A stretch of 13,362 nucleotides of DNA from NCBI GenBank assembly GCA_955652545.1, contig CATPCA010000196.1, positions 1 to 13,362 of the forward strand, written 5' to 3'. Positions 1 through 9,956 of this stretch are shown here, piece after piece (the first letter of the stretch is position 1; every line of letters starts with the position of its first letter). Below the pieces are notes generated by a model. The model did not search any database and had not been told where the DNA came from. It saw only the letters and a list, made by a program, of their open reading frames with translations. The position numbers and the translations under genes are program-made. The stretch comes from Candidatus Dormiibacterota bacterium. GTDB taxonomy: Bacteria > Chloroflexota > Dormibacteria > UBA8260.

Positions 1-166
1 GGCCCAACGCACGCATCGAGAGGGCAAAACCGAGGGCAGAGCCGAGGCTGTCGGCGTCCGCGTCCTTGTGCGCCAGGCAGGTGATCACCGACGATCGATC
101 GAGGATGTCGCGGATGTCGCCGACCACCTCCTCGAGCGGTGGCCAGGCGGTGGTTACCGCGGTCAC
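1..166 (-). CDS. nrnA: DHH-family phosphoesterase, NrnA-like (oligoribonuclease / pAp phosphatase), N-terminal fragment
   Basis: This is the first 55 codons of a gene that leaves the window on the left. The GTG start at 166 overlaps the rbfA stop as GTGA. The translation contains LAHKDADADSLGS (residues 31-43), which matches the HxNPDGDALGS signature of DHH phosphoesterases: His33, Asp37 and Asp39 fall at the spacing of the first metal-binding motif, followed by Gly42-Ser43. NrnA proteins of this family degrade short oligoribonucleotides and often dephosphorylate pAp. They commonly follow rbfA in nusA-infB operons, so context and motif agree. The DHH motif proper and the C-terminal DHHA1 domain lie outside the window, so another DHH subfamily cannot be excluded. 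Translation is probably coupled to rbfA. Confidence 0.8.
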   Translation of the reverse strand, partial: MTAVTTAWPPLEEVVGDIRDILDRSSVITCLAHKDADADSLGSALGFALSMRALG

Positions 167-588
167 GTGACGGCCTCCACATCCGGTGCCGTCTCGCTGC
201 CGGGAGCCTGCACATCGAGCGTGCGCAGCATGGTGCTGATGCGCACGCTGTACGCGATCGACTCGTCGAGCTCGAAGCGCAGGCGCGGGGCTGTCTTGAG
301 GTTCTCGAGCCGCTCCCCGAGCCGGCCGCGCAGATAGCCCTCGGCATGGCGCAGCGCCGCCACCACGGCGTGGCGCTCGCGCTCCTCCCCCATCGCGCTG
401 ACCATGAGCCGGGCACTGCGCATGTCAGGAGACACCTTCACCGCGCTGATCGACGCCATCCGCACGCGTGGGTCCTTCATCTCGGTGAGCATCAACTGCG
501 AGATCTCCTGACGCAGCTGCTCGGCGACGCGCTCGGCGCGCGGAGGCCGCGCGCTGTGCTGAGCGTGGCTGTGGAAGTTGGTCGTCAT
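163..588 (-). CDS. rbfA: 30S ribosome-binding factor RbfA
   Basis: RbfA is a small KH-fold protein that binds the 30S subunit and assists late 16S rRNA maturation and cold adaptation. The 141-aa translation, slightly longer than the usual 115-130 aa, starts with a His/Arg-rich leader. It then shows the family pattern: RAERVAEQLRQEISQL near residue 18, MKDPRVR, a KVSPDMRSARLMVS strand, a YLRGRLGERL helix, and the APRLRFELDESI segment before a variable acidic tail. The ATG at 588 has a GGAG-like sequence about 8 nt upstream. It lies 40 nt after infB, the largest gap in the operon, and its stop overlaps the nrnA-like start by 4 nt. The order infB-rbfA is a classic arrangement and supports the call. 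Confidence 0.95.
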   Translation of the reverse strand: MTTNFHSHAQHSARPPRAERVAEQLRQEISQLMLTEMKDPRVRMASISAVKVSPDMRSARLMVSAMGEERERHAVVAALRHAEGYLRGRLGERLENLKTAPRLRFELDESIAYSVRISTMLRTLDVQAPGSETAPDVEAVT

Positions 589-628
589 GACCCGGCTCCG
601 CCGCGACGGCAACGAGCCGATGCGGCAC

Positions 629-2406
<1,778 letters not shown>

Positions 2407-2410
<4 letters not shown>

Positions 2411-2703
2411 CGTGGCGATGGCTGTTCCTCCTGTCGCGGCGCCCCGAGGATGGCGCCCAGTTCCTCGTAGTTGATGACATTGTCCCCAGTGCGCAGGGAA
2501 CGCGTCAGCGCCCGCCGGCGCCGTGCCTGCGCAAGGCACTCCGGGCTGCCCGCGCAGAGGTAGGCTCCCCGGCCGGGAAGCTGATTGTGAAGGTCAAGAG
2601 TAACCTGTCCGCGGCGATCAAGGGCGAGGCGGACCAGTTCAGACCGGGGCCTCACCAGCCTGCAGCCCACGCAGGTCCGATTCGGGACTCGCGCCGCCGT
2701 CAC
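2407..2703 (-). CDS. ylxR: YlxR (DUF448) family small RNA-binding protein
   Basis: A 98-aa basic protein lies between nusA and infB, the position where ylxR is found across Gram-positive and related bacteria. It shows the family signatures RTCVGC near the N-terminus, ELVRLAL, and PGRGAYLC in the middle, followed by an Arg-rich helix. YlxR proteins bind RNA and have been linked to RNase P and to transcription regulation; the role here is inferred from the family. I chose the GTG at 2703, one base after the nusA stop. An in-frame TTG at 2721 would overlap nusA by 17 nt and add six residues. Cys11 and Cys14, together with the two later cysteines, could form a metal or disulfide site. The 3' end contains the infB ribosome-binding site. 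Confidence 0.9.
2427..2432 (-). promoter_or_regulatory. Strong Shine-Dalgarno before infB
   Basis: AGGAGG on the minus strand, inside the 3' end of ylxR. It lies 7 nt before an in-frame ATC codon (2417-2419) and 16 nt before the first canonical infB start (GTG, 2408-2410). Its perfect match and position mark it as the infB ribosome-binding site, and the spacing favours the ATC. This is an inference from spacing only. Confidence 0.6.
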
Positions 2704-2704
2704 C

Positions 2705-3667
2705 CTATTCGGCCGCCACAATGTCGATTCGCCAGCCGCAGAGCCGGGCGACGAGCCGGGCGTTGTCCCCGCCCCTCCCGATCGCCAGCGAGAGCTGATC
2801 GGCGGCCACGGTCACCGTCGCCGTCCTGCTCTCGTCATCGAGCTCGACGCGGCGCACAGTCGCGGGAGCCAGCGCATTGGCGATGTAGGTCGCCTGGTCG
2901 CCCGACCAAACCACGATCTGGACCTGCTCATCGCCCAGCTCGGAGGTGATCGCGTGGTGGCGGATGCCGCGGGGCCCGATGCACGCGCCGCGGGCGTCGA
3001 CGGCCGGGTCAGCGGCCTCCACCGCCACCTTGCTCCGCCGCCCCGCCTCGCGGACGATGCCGCGGACGAGCACCTGGCCGTTGGCCACCTCAGGAACCTC
3101 CTGCTCGAGCAGGAGCCGGAGCAGCTGGGGATGGGACCGCGACACCACCACGACGGCGTCCTGGCTGCGTCGCCGGCCCTCGAGCACCATCACTTTGAGG
3201 TGGCGGCCGGGGACGAGTTCCTCGCCCTGGGCCTGCTCCTCCGGGGGGAGCAGCACCCGCATCTCCCCGGCGCGGAGGTACCAGACCGATCCCCCGTGGC
3301 TGTCGACGATCGTGTCGATCAGCTCGCCCCGGTGCATCGACGCCTCGCGGAGCACCCGGTCCTTGCCGGCCTCGCGGAGCGCCGACGCCACCGCCGCGCG
3401 GGCGGCCTGGGCGGCCTGGCGGGGGAAGTCGGGGATGGCGACGTCGACGGGGACCTCGTGACCCCCGTCCTCCGTGCGATAGAGGATGCACTGACCGGCG
3501 GCGAGGTCGACGCGAGCGCGAACCGCGCCCTCGTCGGCGACCAGGCGGCGGTAGGTGTCCACGAAGGCGGCCTCGAACAGGGCCGCGAGGCGCTCGTCGC
3601 TCAGCTCGGTGGTCTCACGGAGCGTGGCGATGGCCGCGTCGAGCTGGGTCGCCGGCAGGTCGGTCAT
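2705..3667 (-). CDS. nusA: Transcription termination/antitermination factor NusA (compact form)
   Basis: NusA binds RNA polymerase and nascent RNA and modulates pausing, intrinsic termination and antitermination. The 320-aa translation has an N-terminal polymerase-binding domain (about 1-108), an S1 domain (about 112-178), KH1 (about 182-255, with DPAVDARGACIGPRGIR, where GPRG is the KH loop) and KH2 (about 256-320, with LSLAIGRGGDN). It ends just after KH2, with no acidic C-terminal repeats. It is short even for that form (often 340-400 aa); the shortening is in the N-terminal domain, where the usual extended beta region is reduced to about 30 residues. The ATG at 3667 follows the rimP stop by 5 nt, and no strong ribosome-binding site is seen, so coupling is likely. 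The order rimP-nusA-ylxR-infB is canonical. Confidence 0.95.
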   Translation of the reverse strand: MTDLPATQLDAAIATLRETTELSDERLAALFEAAFVDTYRRLVADEGAVRARVDLAAGQCILYRTEDGGHEVPVDVAIPDFPRQAAQAARAAVASALREAGKDRVLREASMHRGELIDTIVDSHGGSVWYLRAGEMRVLLPPEEQAQGEELVPGRHLKVMVLEGRRRSQDAVVVVSRSHPQLLRLLLEQEVPEVANGQVLVRGIVREAGRRSKVAVEAADPAVDARGACIGPRGIRHHAITSELGDEQVQIVVWSGDQATYIANALAPATVRRVELDDESRTATVTVAADQLSLAIGRGGDNARLVARLCGWRIDIVAAE

Positions 3668-3672
3668 CGTGT

Positions 3673-4137
3673 TCAGATGTCGACGACGATCCGCGCCGCG
3701 ATCACCTCGCCGCGCAGCAGCGTCAGCAGCTTGCGGCGGTTGCGATCCCGGGCTTCGACGTCGGCGCTGGCATCGTCGAGACGCAGCAGGCGGCCCTCCA
3801 CGACCATCTCGGCGTCGCCGGAGCGCAGGCGCACGTTGATCCGCCGCCCAATCGCGGCCCGCCACTCGGCGTCGGTTCGGAGGGGACGCTCAGCCCCGGG
3901 CGACGACACCTCGAGCGCGTATCGCCCGGCGATGGGATCGTAGGCGTCGAGCACAGCGCCAACCGCGTGAGAGACGCGCTCGCAGTCGTCGAGGGTGACG
4001 CCCGCGCTGGAGTCGATGACCAGGCGCAGGATGCTGGTTCGGCCGGGACGCCATTGCAGCTCGACGAGGTCGAGGCCGAGATGGCGCAGCGAGGGCTGCA
4101 CCAGTTCCGTCAGCCGTTCCGTGGAAACCGTATTCAC
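3673..4137 (-). CDS. rimP: Ribosome maturation factor RimP
   Basis: RimP assists early 30S subunit maturation, helping assembly around S12. The 154-aa product matches the family in length and order: an N-terminal alpha/beta domain with LGLDLVELQWRPG (about 20-32), an LRLVIDS strand, the VTLDDCERVSHAV helix, and YALEVSSPGAERPL (about 73-86), the family's most conserved stretch. A small C-terminal SH3-like barrel follows. The GTG at 4137 is the only reasonable start in frame and has GGTGA a few bases upstream. An ATG at 4139 is out of frame and runs straight into TGA. The gene begins 18 nt after the secDF stop and sits directly upstream of nusA, its usual neighbour. Confidence 0.94.
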   Translation of the reverse strand: MNTVSTERLTELVQPSLRHLGLDLVELQWRPGRTSILRLVIDSSAGVTLDDCERVSHAVGAVLDAYDPIAGRYALEVSSPGAERPLRTDAEWRAAIGRRINVRLRSGDAEMVVEGRLLRLDDASADVEARDRNRRKLLTLLRGEVIAARIVVDI

Positions 4138-4155
4138 ATGTTCACCAATTGTCGG

Positions 4156-6630
4156 TCACGTCGCGCGCGCGACCCTCCGCGGCGTACCCGGTGGCAGCGC
4201 GGCGGCACGCTCCGCCGACGACTTCTGCCAGGCGACGAGCAGGGTGCTGGCGTTGAAGATCGAGCTGTATGTCCCGGTCACGATCCCGATCAGCAGGGCG
4301 AGCACGAAGCCGGTGATCGTCGAGCCGCCGAAGAGCACCAGCGCGAGCAACACGAATGCAACGGTGAGCGACGTGTTCAACGAGCGGGTCATGGTCTGAA
4401 CGGTCGAGAGGTTGACCACCTGGTCGAAGGTGAGTCGCGGACCATACCGGAGGTTTTCGCGCACGCGGTCGAACACGACGATGGTGTCGTGGATCGAGAA
4501 CGCGACCGCCGTTAGCAGGGCGGTGACGAACAGAGTGTCGACCTGGCCGAGGGAGGTGAAGTGGCCGATGATTGCCCAGATCCCGGCCAGCACGAACACG
4601 TCGTGGAGCAGTTTCAGGAACGCGCACACAGAGAACCGCCACGCGGAGATCGCCCGCTGATGGCGAAAGGCGAGCGCCAGGTAGAGGGCGATCAGCGCCG
4701 AGGCGACCAGGATGAGGATGACCGCGCTGCGCACCAGGTCCGAGGCGACGCTCGGGCCGATGAACTGCTCCTGGATTGCCGGGTTGCCGGTCTTCGGATC
4801 CTTGGCCAGGCCGAACTTGCTGCTCAGTGCGCTCTGGACCGCCTGCACGGGATCCTTGCCGCCGGTGGCCACCCCGGGCAGGAAGCTGATCTCGTACTGG
4901 TTGGCGGAGTCGGCCTGCACCTGGGGCTCGAGGTTGCCGATCGCCGACGTCACGGTGCTCTGCACCTGGGCCTCTGGTGTCGGGTGCGCCAGCGTGGCCG
5001 TGACCTTGTAACCGCCGCTGAAATCGAGGCCCAGCCGGAATCCCCAGAAGAGGATCGCCAGGATCCCGGGGATGATGATCGCCAGCGATCCGGCGAAGTA
5101 CCAGTTTCGCGAACGCACGATGTCAAAGCGGCCCTTGGGCGGCTTCTCGACGTATTCCTCATGGATCTGCGTATACATGGTGGGGTTGCGGCCGAGCCGC
5201 AGCCGCAGCGCCCCGGCAAGCAGGGCGCGCGTCACGGTGACCGCGCTGAAGAAGCTGACTGCGACGCCGATGCCCAGAGTGATCGCGAAACCGCGCACGA
5301 TGTCGGTGCCCAGGATGGCCAGGACCAGGCAGGCGATGATCGTGGAGATGTTGCTGTCGCGGATGGCCGGGAAGGCACGCCTGAAGCCCGCGTCGACGGC
5401 CGCGCCCACGCCACGGCCGTGGCGTAACTCATCGCGCGTTCGTTCGAAGATGAGCACGTTGGCATCGACCGCCATACCGACGCTGAGCAGGAAGCCGGCC
5501 AGGGCGGCGAGGGAGATGGTCACACCGATGACCTTGAACAGCGCCAGGACAATCGCCCCGTAGGCAATCAGCGCAACGCAGGCGAGCAGTCCGGGGAATC
5601 GGTAGTAGCCGAGCATGAAGAGCACGACGACCAGCAGGCCCACTGCGCCGGCGATCAGGCTGCGCTGGACCGTCTGCTGACCGAGGGTCGCGCTCACCTC
5701 GTTGCTCGACACCGTGGTGATCTCCGCGGGGAGCGCGCCGGCGGAGATGTCACTCGCCAGCGCCTGGGCTTGCTGACTGGTGAAACCGCCGGTGATCTGC
5801 GTGTTGTTGCTCGAGGGACCCTGCACCACCGGGGCGGTGATGATCTGGTTGTCGAGGAAGATCGCCACCTGCGCCTGCGGCGGCGGGGCCGAGGGGTTCT
5901 GCTGCGTGAAGGCGTACGCCGCGGTGGTGATCTTGCTCCACTCGGTGGCGCCGGCATCGTTGAAATTGATGTTGACCGCGATCTGACCGGTCGAGTCGTT
6001 GCCGACGCTGGCCTGGATCACATCGCTGGCATCCAGAGCGTCGTCGATCTTCCAGTGGTAGCCCGTCGGGTAGAGCTGCGTGTTGGCGAACTGGTTGGGG
6101 TCGTACAGCCTTTCCTGGTCGGCGAGGAACTGCGGGTTGTTGGGATTCGGCGCACCGGGCACCGCTGTGGCGAAATGCAGCTTGGCGGTGGTTCCCACCA
6201 CCTGGCGCGCCTGGTCGAGCGAGACACCGGGGATCTGGATGAGGATCTGGTCTGCGCCCTGCGCCGAGACGGCGGCTTCCGAGACGCCGAGTCCATTGAC
6301 GCGAGCCTGCAGAAGCGGCAGCGTCTTGTCGCGCGCCTCGGTCACGGTCTGGCCCCTCGGCCCGTTGCGACAGTTGCTTCCCGGTGGATCGTTGAGGCCG
6401 TGGCAGATCTGCACCGTCAACTCGGTGCCCCCCTGGAGATCGAGGCCCTTGACGAACGTGATCGGGTGACCGCCGATGTTGGGAACGGTGGTCAGGGTCT
6501 GCCCGAGCGGCTGGTGGACGACAACGTACCGATAAAAGAGGCTGTAGCCGTCGATGAACAATGCAGCGAGCACGATGAGGACGACGACGATGACGCGTAT
6601 GCGGGACACGCGGAGAAAGAACTCACCCAC
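4156..6630 (-). CDS. secDF: Fused protein translocase subunit SecDF
   Basis: SecD and SecF use the proton-motive force to pull exported proteins through SecYEG; here they form one 824-aa membrane protein. The SecD half has TM1 (about 13-33), GLDLQGGTEL (62-71), a large extracytoplasmic P1 domain (about 40-320), then TMs 2-6 with AVDANVLIFERTRDEL (387-402) carrying the conserved membrane Asp389. The SecF half begins near 501, with TM1 at about 512-532, GLDFSGGY (534-541), a smaller periplasmic domain, and FSIHDTIVVFDRVREN (711-726). Twelve TM segments are expected. Cys76 and Cys87 bracket a Gly/Pro/Asn loop that could form a disulfide. The GTG at 6630 overlaps the tgt stop by 8 nt; a GTG at 6609 is an equally plausible start. 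No yajC separates it from tgt. Confidence 0.95.
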   Translation of the reverse strand: MGEFFLRVSRIRVIVVVLIVLAALFIDGYSLFYRYVVVHQPLGQTLTTVPNIGGHPITFVKGLDLQGGTELTVQICHGLNDPPGSNCRNGPRGQTVTEARDKTLPLLQARVNGLGVSEAAVSAQGADQILIQIPGVSLDQARQVVGTTAKLHFATAVPGAPNPNNPQFLADQERLYDPNQFANTQLYPTGYHWKIDDALDASDVIQASVGNDSTGQIAVNINFNDAGATEWSKITTAAYAFTQQNPSAPPPQAQVAIFLDNQIITAPVVQGPSSNNTQITGGFTSQQAQALASDISAGALPAEITTVSSNEVSATLGQQTVQRSLIAGAVGLLVVVLFMLGYYRFPGLLACVALIAYGAIVLALFKVIGVTISLAALAGFLLSVGMAVDANVLIFERTRDELRHGRGVGAAVDAGFRRAFPAIRDSNISTIIACLVLAILGTDIVRGFAITLGIGVAVSFFSAVTVTRALLAGALRLRLGRNPTMYTQIHEEYVEKPPKGRFDIVRSRNWYFAGSLAIIIPGILAILFWGFRLGLDFSGGYKVTATLAHPTPEAQVQSTVTSAIGNLEPQVQADSANQYEISFLPGVATGGKDPVQAVQSALSSKFGLAKDPKTGNPAIQEQFIGPSVASDLVRSAVILILVASALIALYLALAFRHQRAISAWRFSVCAFLKLLHDVFVLAGIWAIIGHFTSLGQVDTLFVTALLTAVAFSIHDTIVVFDRVRENLRYGPRLTFDQVVNLSTVQTMTRSLNTSLTVAFVLLALVLFGGSTITGFVLALLIGIVTGTYSSIFNASTLLVAWQKSSAERAAALPPGTPRRVARAT

Positions 6631-7822
6631 TGGGATCGAGTGTAGCCGGGATCCGGGAGGCTCCGACTCGCCCCGTGGCGGCGGGGAACGGCACATCGTC
6701 GGAGCTGTCGCCCCGTCGGCCGCCGGCGAGCAGGCGGGCCTCCGACTCAGCGCGGAACGCCTCAAATCGGCCGGCCGCGATCGCCTCGCGCGCCGCGGCC
6801 ATGAGGCTCGTGAGGTGGCTCACGTTGTGCAGGGTCAGCAGCCGGTGGCCGAGGATCTCCCCTGCGACGAAGAGGTGGCGCAGGTACGCGCGCGAGAACT
6901 TCGCGCATGCCGGGCAGGGGCAGCCCTCGACAAGCGGCCGCAGGTCGTCGCGGTACACCGCGCGACGCAACGACAGGCGCCCGTCGGGAGTCATCGCGGA
7001 CCCGGTGCGCGCCAGGCGGGTCGGCGCCACGCAGTCGAACATGTCGACGCCGAGGCCCACCATGGTCAGCAGCTCGCTGTCGGTACCGAGTCCCATGAAG
7101 TAGCGTGCGCTGGTGGAGGGCAGCTCTGCGATGGACGCCGCCGTCATCGCCTCCATGACCTCGAGCGGCTCGCCCACCGACAGCCCCCCGATCGCAACGC
7201 CGTCGAACTCGAGCGCGGCCACCTCCGCCGCTGACTCGCCGCGCGCCTGTGCGTCGAACCCACCCTGGCAGATGCCGAAGAGCAGCCGGCCCTCACCGGG
7301 ATGCACGGCGCGGCAGCGCGCCGCCCAGCGGTGGGTGCGCTGGGTTGCAGCCCTGGCGGCCGCCGCCTCACTCCCCCACCTCACCGGCTGGTCGAGGCAC
7401 ATGACGATGTCGGCGTCCAGCCTCGCCTGCAGGCTGACGGCCTCCTCGGGGGTGACGCGCAGCCGGGTGCCGTCGTAGGGGGACACGAACGTCGCGGCGT
7501 CCTCGTCGACCGACATGACCCGGCGCAGGCTGACCAGCTGGAAGCCTCCACTGTCGGTGAGGATCGGGCCGTCCCAACCCATGAAGGCGTGCAGGCCGCC
7601 GGCGCGCTCGATGAGGTCGACACCGGGGCGAAGGGCGAGGTGATACATGTTGCAGAGGAGGATGTCCGCTCCGCTTGCGCGCACCTCGGCCGGGTCGAGC
7701 GACTTGACCGTGGCGTGGGTGCCGACGGGCATGAACGCGGGGGTGCGCACCTCGCCGTGGGCGGTGCGCAGCCGCCCGGATCGCGCGCAATCGTCGCGCG
7801 CGTCGATGGTCAGGGCAGTCAT
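6623..7822 (-). CDS. tgt: tRNA-guanine transglycosylase (queuine tRNA-ribosyltransferase)
   Basis: Bacterial Tgt exchanges guanine 34 of tRNAs with GUN anticodons for preQ1, the committed step of queuosine formation. The 399-aa protein shows TPAFMPVGTHATVK near the N-terminus, TDSGGFQ (89-95) with general-base candidate Asp90, GICQGG (183-188) for substrate binding, and GVDMFDCVAPTRLAR (258-272) with nucleophile candidate Asp263. The zinc site is complete: Cys301, Cys303, Cys306 and His332. About 30 low-complexity residues extend past the usual end. The ATG at 7822 overlaps the queA stop as ATGA, so the two consecutive queuosine enzymes are likely translationally coupled. The preQ1-synthesis genes are not in the window. 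I see no missing catalytic residue. Confidence 0.97.
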   Translation of the reverse strand: MTALTIDARDDCARSGRLRTAHGEVRTPAFMPVGTHATVKSLDPAEVRASGADILLCNMYHLALRPGVDLIERAGGLHAFMGWDGPILTDSGGFQLVSLRRVMSVDEDAATFVSPYDGTRLRVTPEEAVSLQARLDADIVMCLDQPVRWGSEAAAARAATQRTHRWAARCRAVHPGEGRLLFGICQGGFDAQARGESAAEVAALEFDGVAIGGLSVGEPLEVMEAMTAASIAELPSTSARYFMGLGTDSELLTMVGLGVDMFDCVAPTRLARTGSAMTPDGRLSLRRAVYRDDLRPLVEGCPCPACAKFSRAYLRHLFVAGEILGHRLLTLHNVSHLTSLMAAAREAIAAGRFEAFRAESEARLLAGGRRGDSSDDVPFPAATGRVGASRIPATLDPSG

Positions 7823-8904
7823 GTCGCTGCGCCGCCGCGCCAGCAGAGCATGCAGTCGCCAAAGCTGAGGAAACGATAGCCGTTGTCGAGTGCGTGCTGG
7901 TACGCGTGACGCCAGTGGTCGGCACCGACGAACGCGGCGAGCAGCACCAACAGCGACGAGCGCGGCTGATGGAAGTTGGTGAGCAGGCCGTCGACCACCG
8001 AGAAGCGATGCCCCGGCGTGATGAACAGCTCGGTCGACATCGTCCCCGGCCTGGGCCGGCCCGCGGCGTCGACGTGTGACTCCAGGGTGCGGACCGCGGT
8101 GGTGCCGACCGCGACGACCCGGCCACCTCGCGAGCGCCTCTCTTCGATCAGCGACACGGTCGGCTCGGGCAGTGTGCAACGCTCCGAGTGCATGCGGTGA
8201 GCGCGGATGTCGGCGGCGCTGATGGGGGCGAACGTCCCCAGGCCCACGTCGAGCTGCACGGTGGCCCAGCCCACGCCGCGCTCGCTGAGCGCGCTGCGCA
8301 CCGACTCCGTGAAGTGCAGCCCGGCGGTCGGCGCCGCCGCTGACGCAGGCTCGCCGGTGGCGTACACCGTCTGGTACCGCGAGGCGTCGTCAAGGTGGTT
8401 GTGGATGTACGGCGGCAGCGGCGCCTCCCCACCGCGCGCGATGGCATCCTCGACATCGCCGTCCGCCTCCACGGTGACCAGGCGCGCTCCGGGATGGCCG
8501 GGGGCCGGGCCCTCCACGATGACCCGGAGCGCCTGACCGGCGCGCATCACCGCCCCGGTCCGCAGACGGCGACCCGGGCGCACCAACGCCGTGAAACGGC
8601 CAGGCCGCAGGCGCTCGAGGAGAAGCACCTCGGCGGCGCCGCCGTCCGCCAGCGTGCCGCGCAGCCTGGCGGCGCGGACGCGGGTGTCGTTGGCGACGAG
8701 GAGGTCGCCGGCACGGAGCAGCTCGGGCAGCGCGGTGAAGACGTGGTCGTCGACCGAGCCGTCGCTGCCGAGGTGGAGCAAACGCGAGGCGTCGCGTGGC
8801 TGCAGCGGCGTCTGCGCGATGCGCTCGACGGGCAGCGCGTAGTCGAACAGGTCGGTGGAGAACGCGCCCGCGCGCCGGCGAACGTCGCCGCTGACAGCCA
8901 CCAC
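7819..8904 (-). CDS. queA: S-adenosylmethionine:tRNA ribosyltransferase-isomerase QueA
   Basis: QueA transfers and isomerises the ribosyl group of S-adenosylmethionine onto preQ1-34 tRNA, giving epoxyqueuosine. The family landmarks are present in order: LFDYALPVERIAQ near the N-terminus, LLVANDTRV, APTAGLHFT, DVGLGTFAP, VGTTAVRTLES, GLLTNFHQPRSSLL and SFGDCML close to the end. No ATG exists near the expected N-terminus. I chose the first of two adjacent GTGs (8904), which gives 361 aa, within the family range of about 340-360. It starts 8 nt after the ruvB stop without a clear Shine-Dalgarno, so the second GTG (8901) is also possible. The gene precedes tgt with a 4-nt overlap, matching its place one step later in the same pathway. 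Confidence 0.95.
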   Translation of the reverse strand: MVAVSGDVRRRAGAFSTDLFDYALPVERIAQTPLQPRDASRLLHLGSDGSVDDHVFTALPELLRAGDLLVANDTRVRAARLRGTLADGGAAEVLLLERLRPGRFTALVRPGRRLRTGAVMRAGQALRVIVEGPAPGHPGARLVTVEADGDVEDAIARGGEAPLPPYIHNHLDDASRYQTVYATGEPASAAAPTAGLHFTESVRSALSERGVGWATVQLDVGLGTFAPISAADIRAHRMHSERCTLPEPTVSLIEERRSRGGRVVAVGTTAVRTLESHVDAAGRPRPGTMSTELFITPGHRFSVVDGLLTNFHQPRSSLLVLLAAFVGADHWRHAYQHALDNGYRFLSFGDCMLCWRGGAAT

Positions 8905-8912
8905 CGACGTGG

Positions 8913-9956
8913 CTACGTGAACAGTGACGCCTGGATGTCGTCGCCACCCGCGGTGCCGGGCGGCACTGACAGACCCAGGTGCTGGTACGCACGAGCCGTC
9001 GGCACCCGGCCGCGGGGCGTGCGCGCCACCATGCCGAGGCGGATCAGGAACGGCTCGACCACGTCCTCGATTGTCTCCGGTTCCTCCTGGACGCTGACCG
9101 CGATCGTCTGCGCGCCCACGGGATGGCCGCGTAGAGGACCGCACAGCGCCGCGAGCACGCGCCGATCCATCTCATCGAGGCCGGCGCTGTCGACACCCAG
9201 CATGTCGAGGGAGGCGGTGGCGGCCGCGACATCGATATGGCCGGCCGCGCGGACCTGCGCGTAGTCACGAGCGCGGCGCAGCAGGCGGTTGGCCACCCGC
9301 GGCGTGCCGCGCGCCCGTGAGGCGAGCAGTGCGGCACCCTCGTCGTCGATGGCGATCTTCAGGAGCCGGGCGCTGCGCTGGATGATGTCGGTCAGCTCGG
9401 CGACGTCGTAGTAGTCGAGCCGGAACGTCACCCCGAACCGGTCGCGCAGCGGGCCACCGAGGGCTCCCGCTCGCGTGGTTGCGGCGATCACCGTGAAGCG
9501 GTTGAGGCTGAGACGCAGTGTCTGCGCGCCCGCACCGCGGCCGGCGACGAAGTCGAACGCCAGGTCCTCCATCGCCGGGTAGAGCGCCTCTTCGACGGCA
9601 TGATTGAGCCGGTGCACCTCGTCGATGAAGAAAACATCGCGATCGTTGAGAGAGGTGAGGATGGACGCCAGCATGCCCTGGTGCTCGAGCGCGGGCCCCG
9701 AGGTGAGGCGCGCCTGGACGCCCATCTCGTTGGCGATGATCTGCGCCAGCGTCGTCTTGCCGAGGCCCGGTGGACCGTAGAGAAGGATGTGGTCGATCGG
9801 CTCGCCGCGACCGCGGGCCGCCTCGATGAGCACGCGGACCTGCTCGTGGATCCCAGCCTGCCCGACGAAGTCCTCGAGTCGCTTGGGCCGCAGCACCACC
9901 TCGGCGGCGTGCTCCTCCTCCACCTCGAGCGGTGTGACAACCCGCGTTTCGTCCAT
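8913..9956 (-). CDS. ruvB: Holliday junction branch-migration ATPase RuvB
   Basis: RuvB is the hexameric AAA+ motor that drives branch migration of Holliday junctions on RuvA-bound DNA. The 347-aa product has Walker A GPPGLGKTT (61-69), Walker B FIDEVH (110-115), sensor I AATTRAG (158-164), the arginine-finger motif GPLRDRFG (168-175), and a C-terminal winged-helix domain ending in GMVARTPRGRVPT. Length and all motifs are standard. The ATG at 9956 overlaps the ruvA stop by one base (TGATG), so translation is likely coupled. It sits in a ruvC-ruvA-ruvB operon, the usual full resolvasome set, and is followed 8 nt later by queA, a common partner order in several phyla. Confidence 0.98.
   Translation of the reverse strand: MDETRVVTPLEVEEEHAAEVVLRPKRLEDFVGQAGIHEQVRVLIEAARGRGEPIDHILLYGPPGLGKTTLAQIIANEMGVQARLTSGPALEHQGMLASILTSLNDRDVFFIDEVHRLNHAVEEALYPAMEDLAFDFVAGRGAGAQTLRLSLNRFTVIAATTRAGALGGPLRDRFGVTFRLDYYDVAELTDIIQRSARLLKIAIDDEGAALLASRARGTPRVANRLLRRARDYAQVRAAGHIDVAAATASLDMLGVDSAGLDEMDRRVLAALCGPLRGHPVGAQTIAVSVQEEPETIEDVVEPFLIRLGMVARTPRGRVPTARAYQHLGLSVPPGTAGGDDIQASLFT

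Noticed and set aside
4131..4139. ATG at 4139 as rimP start
   Set aside because: It is out of frame and followed at once by TGA; the overlapping GTG at 4137 is in the correct frame with a suitable upstream GGTGA.
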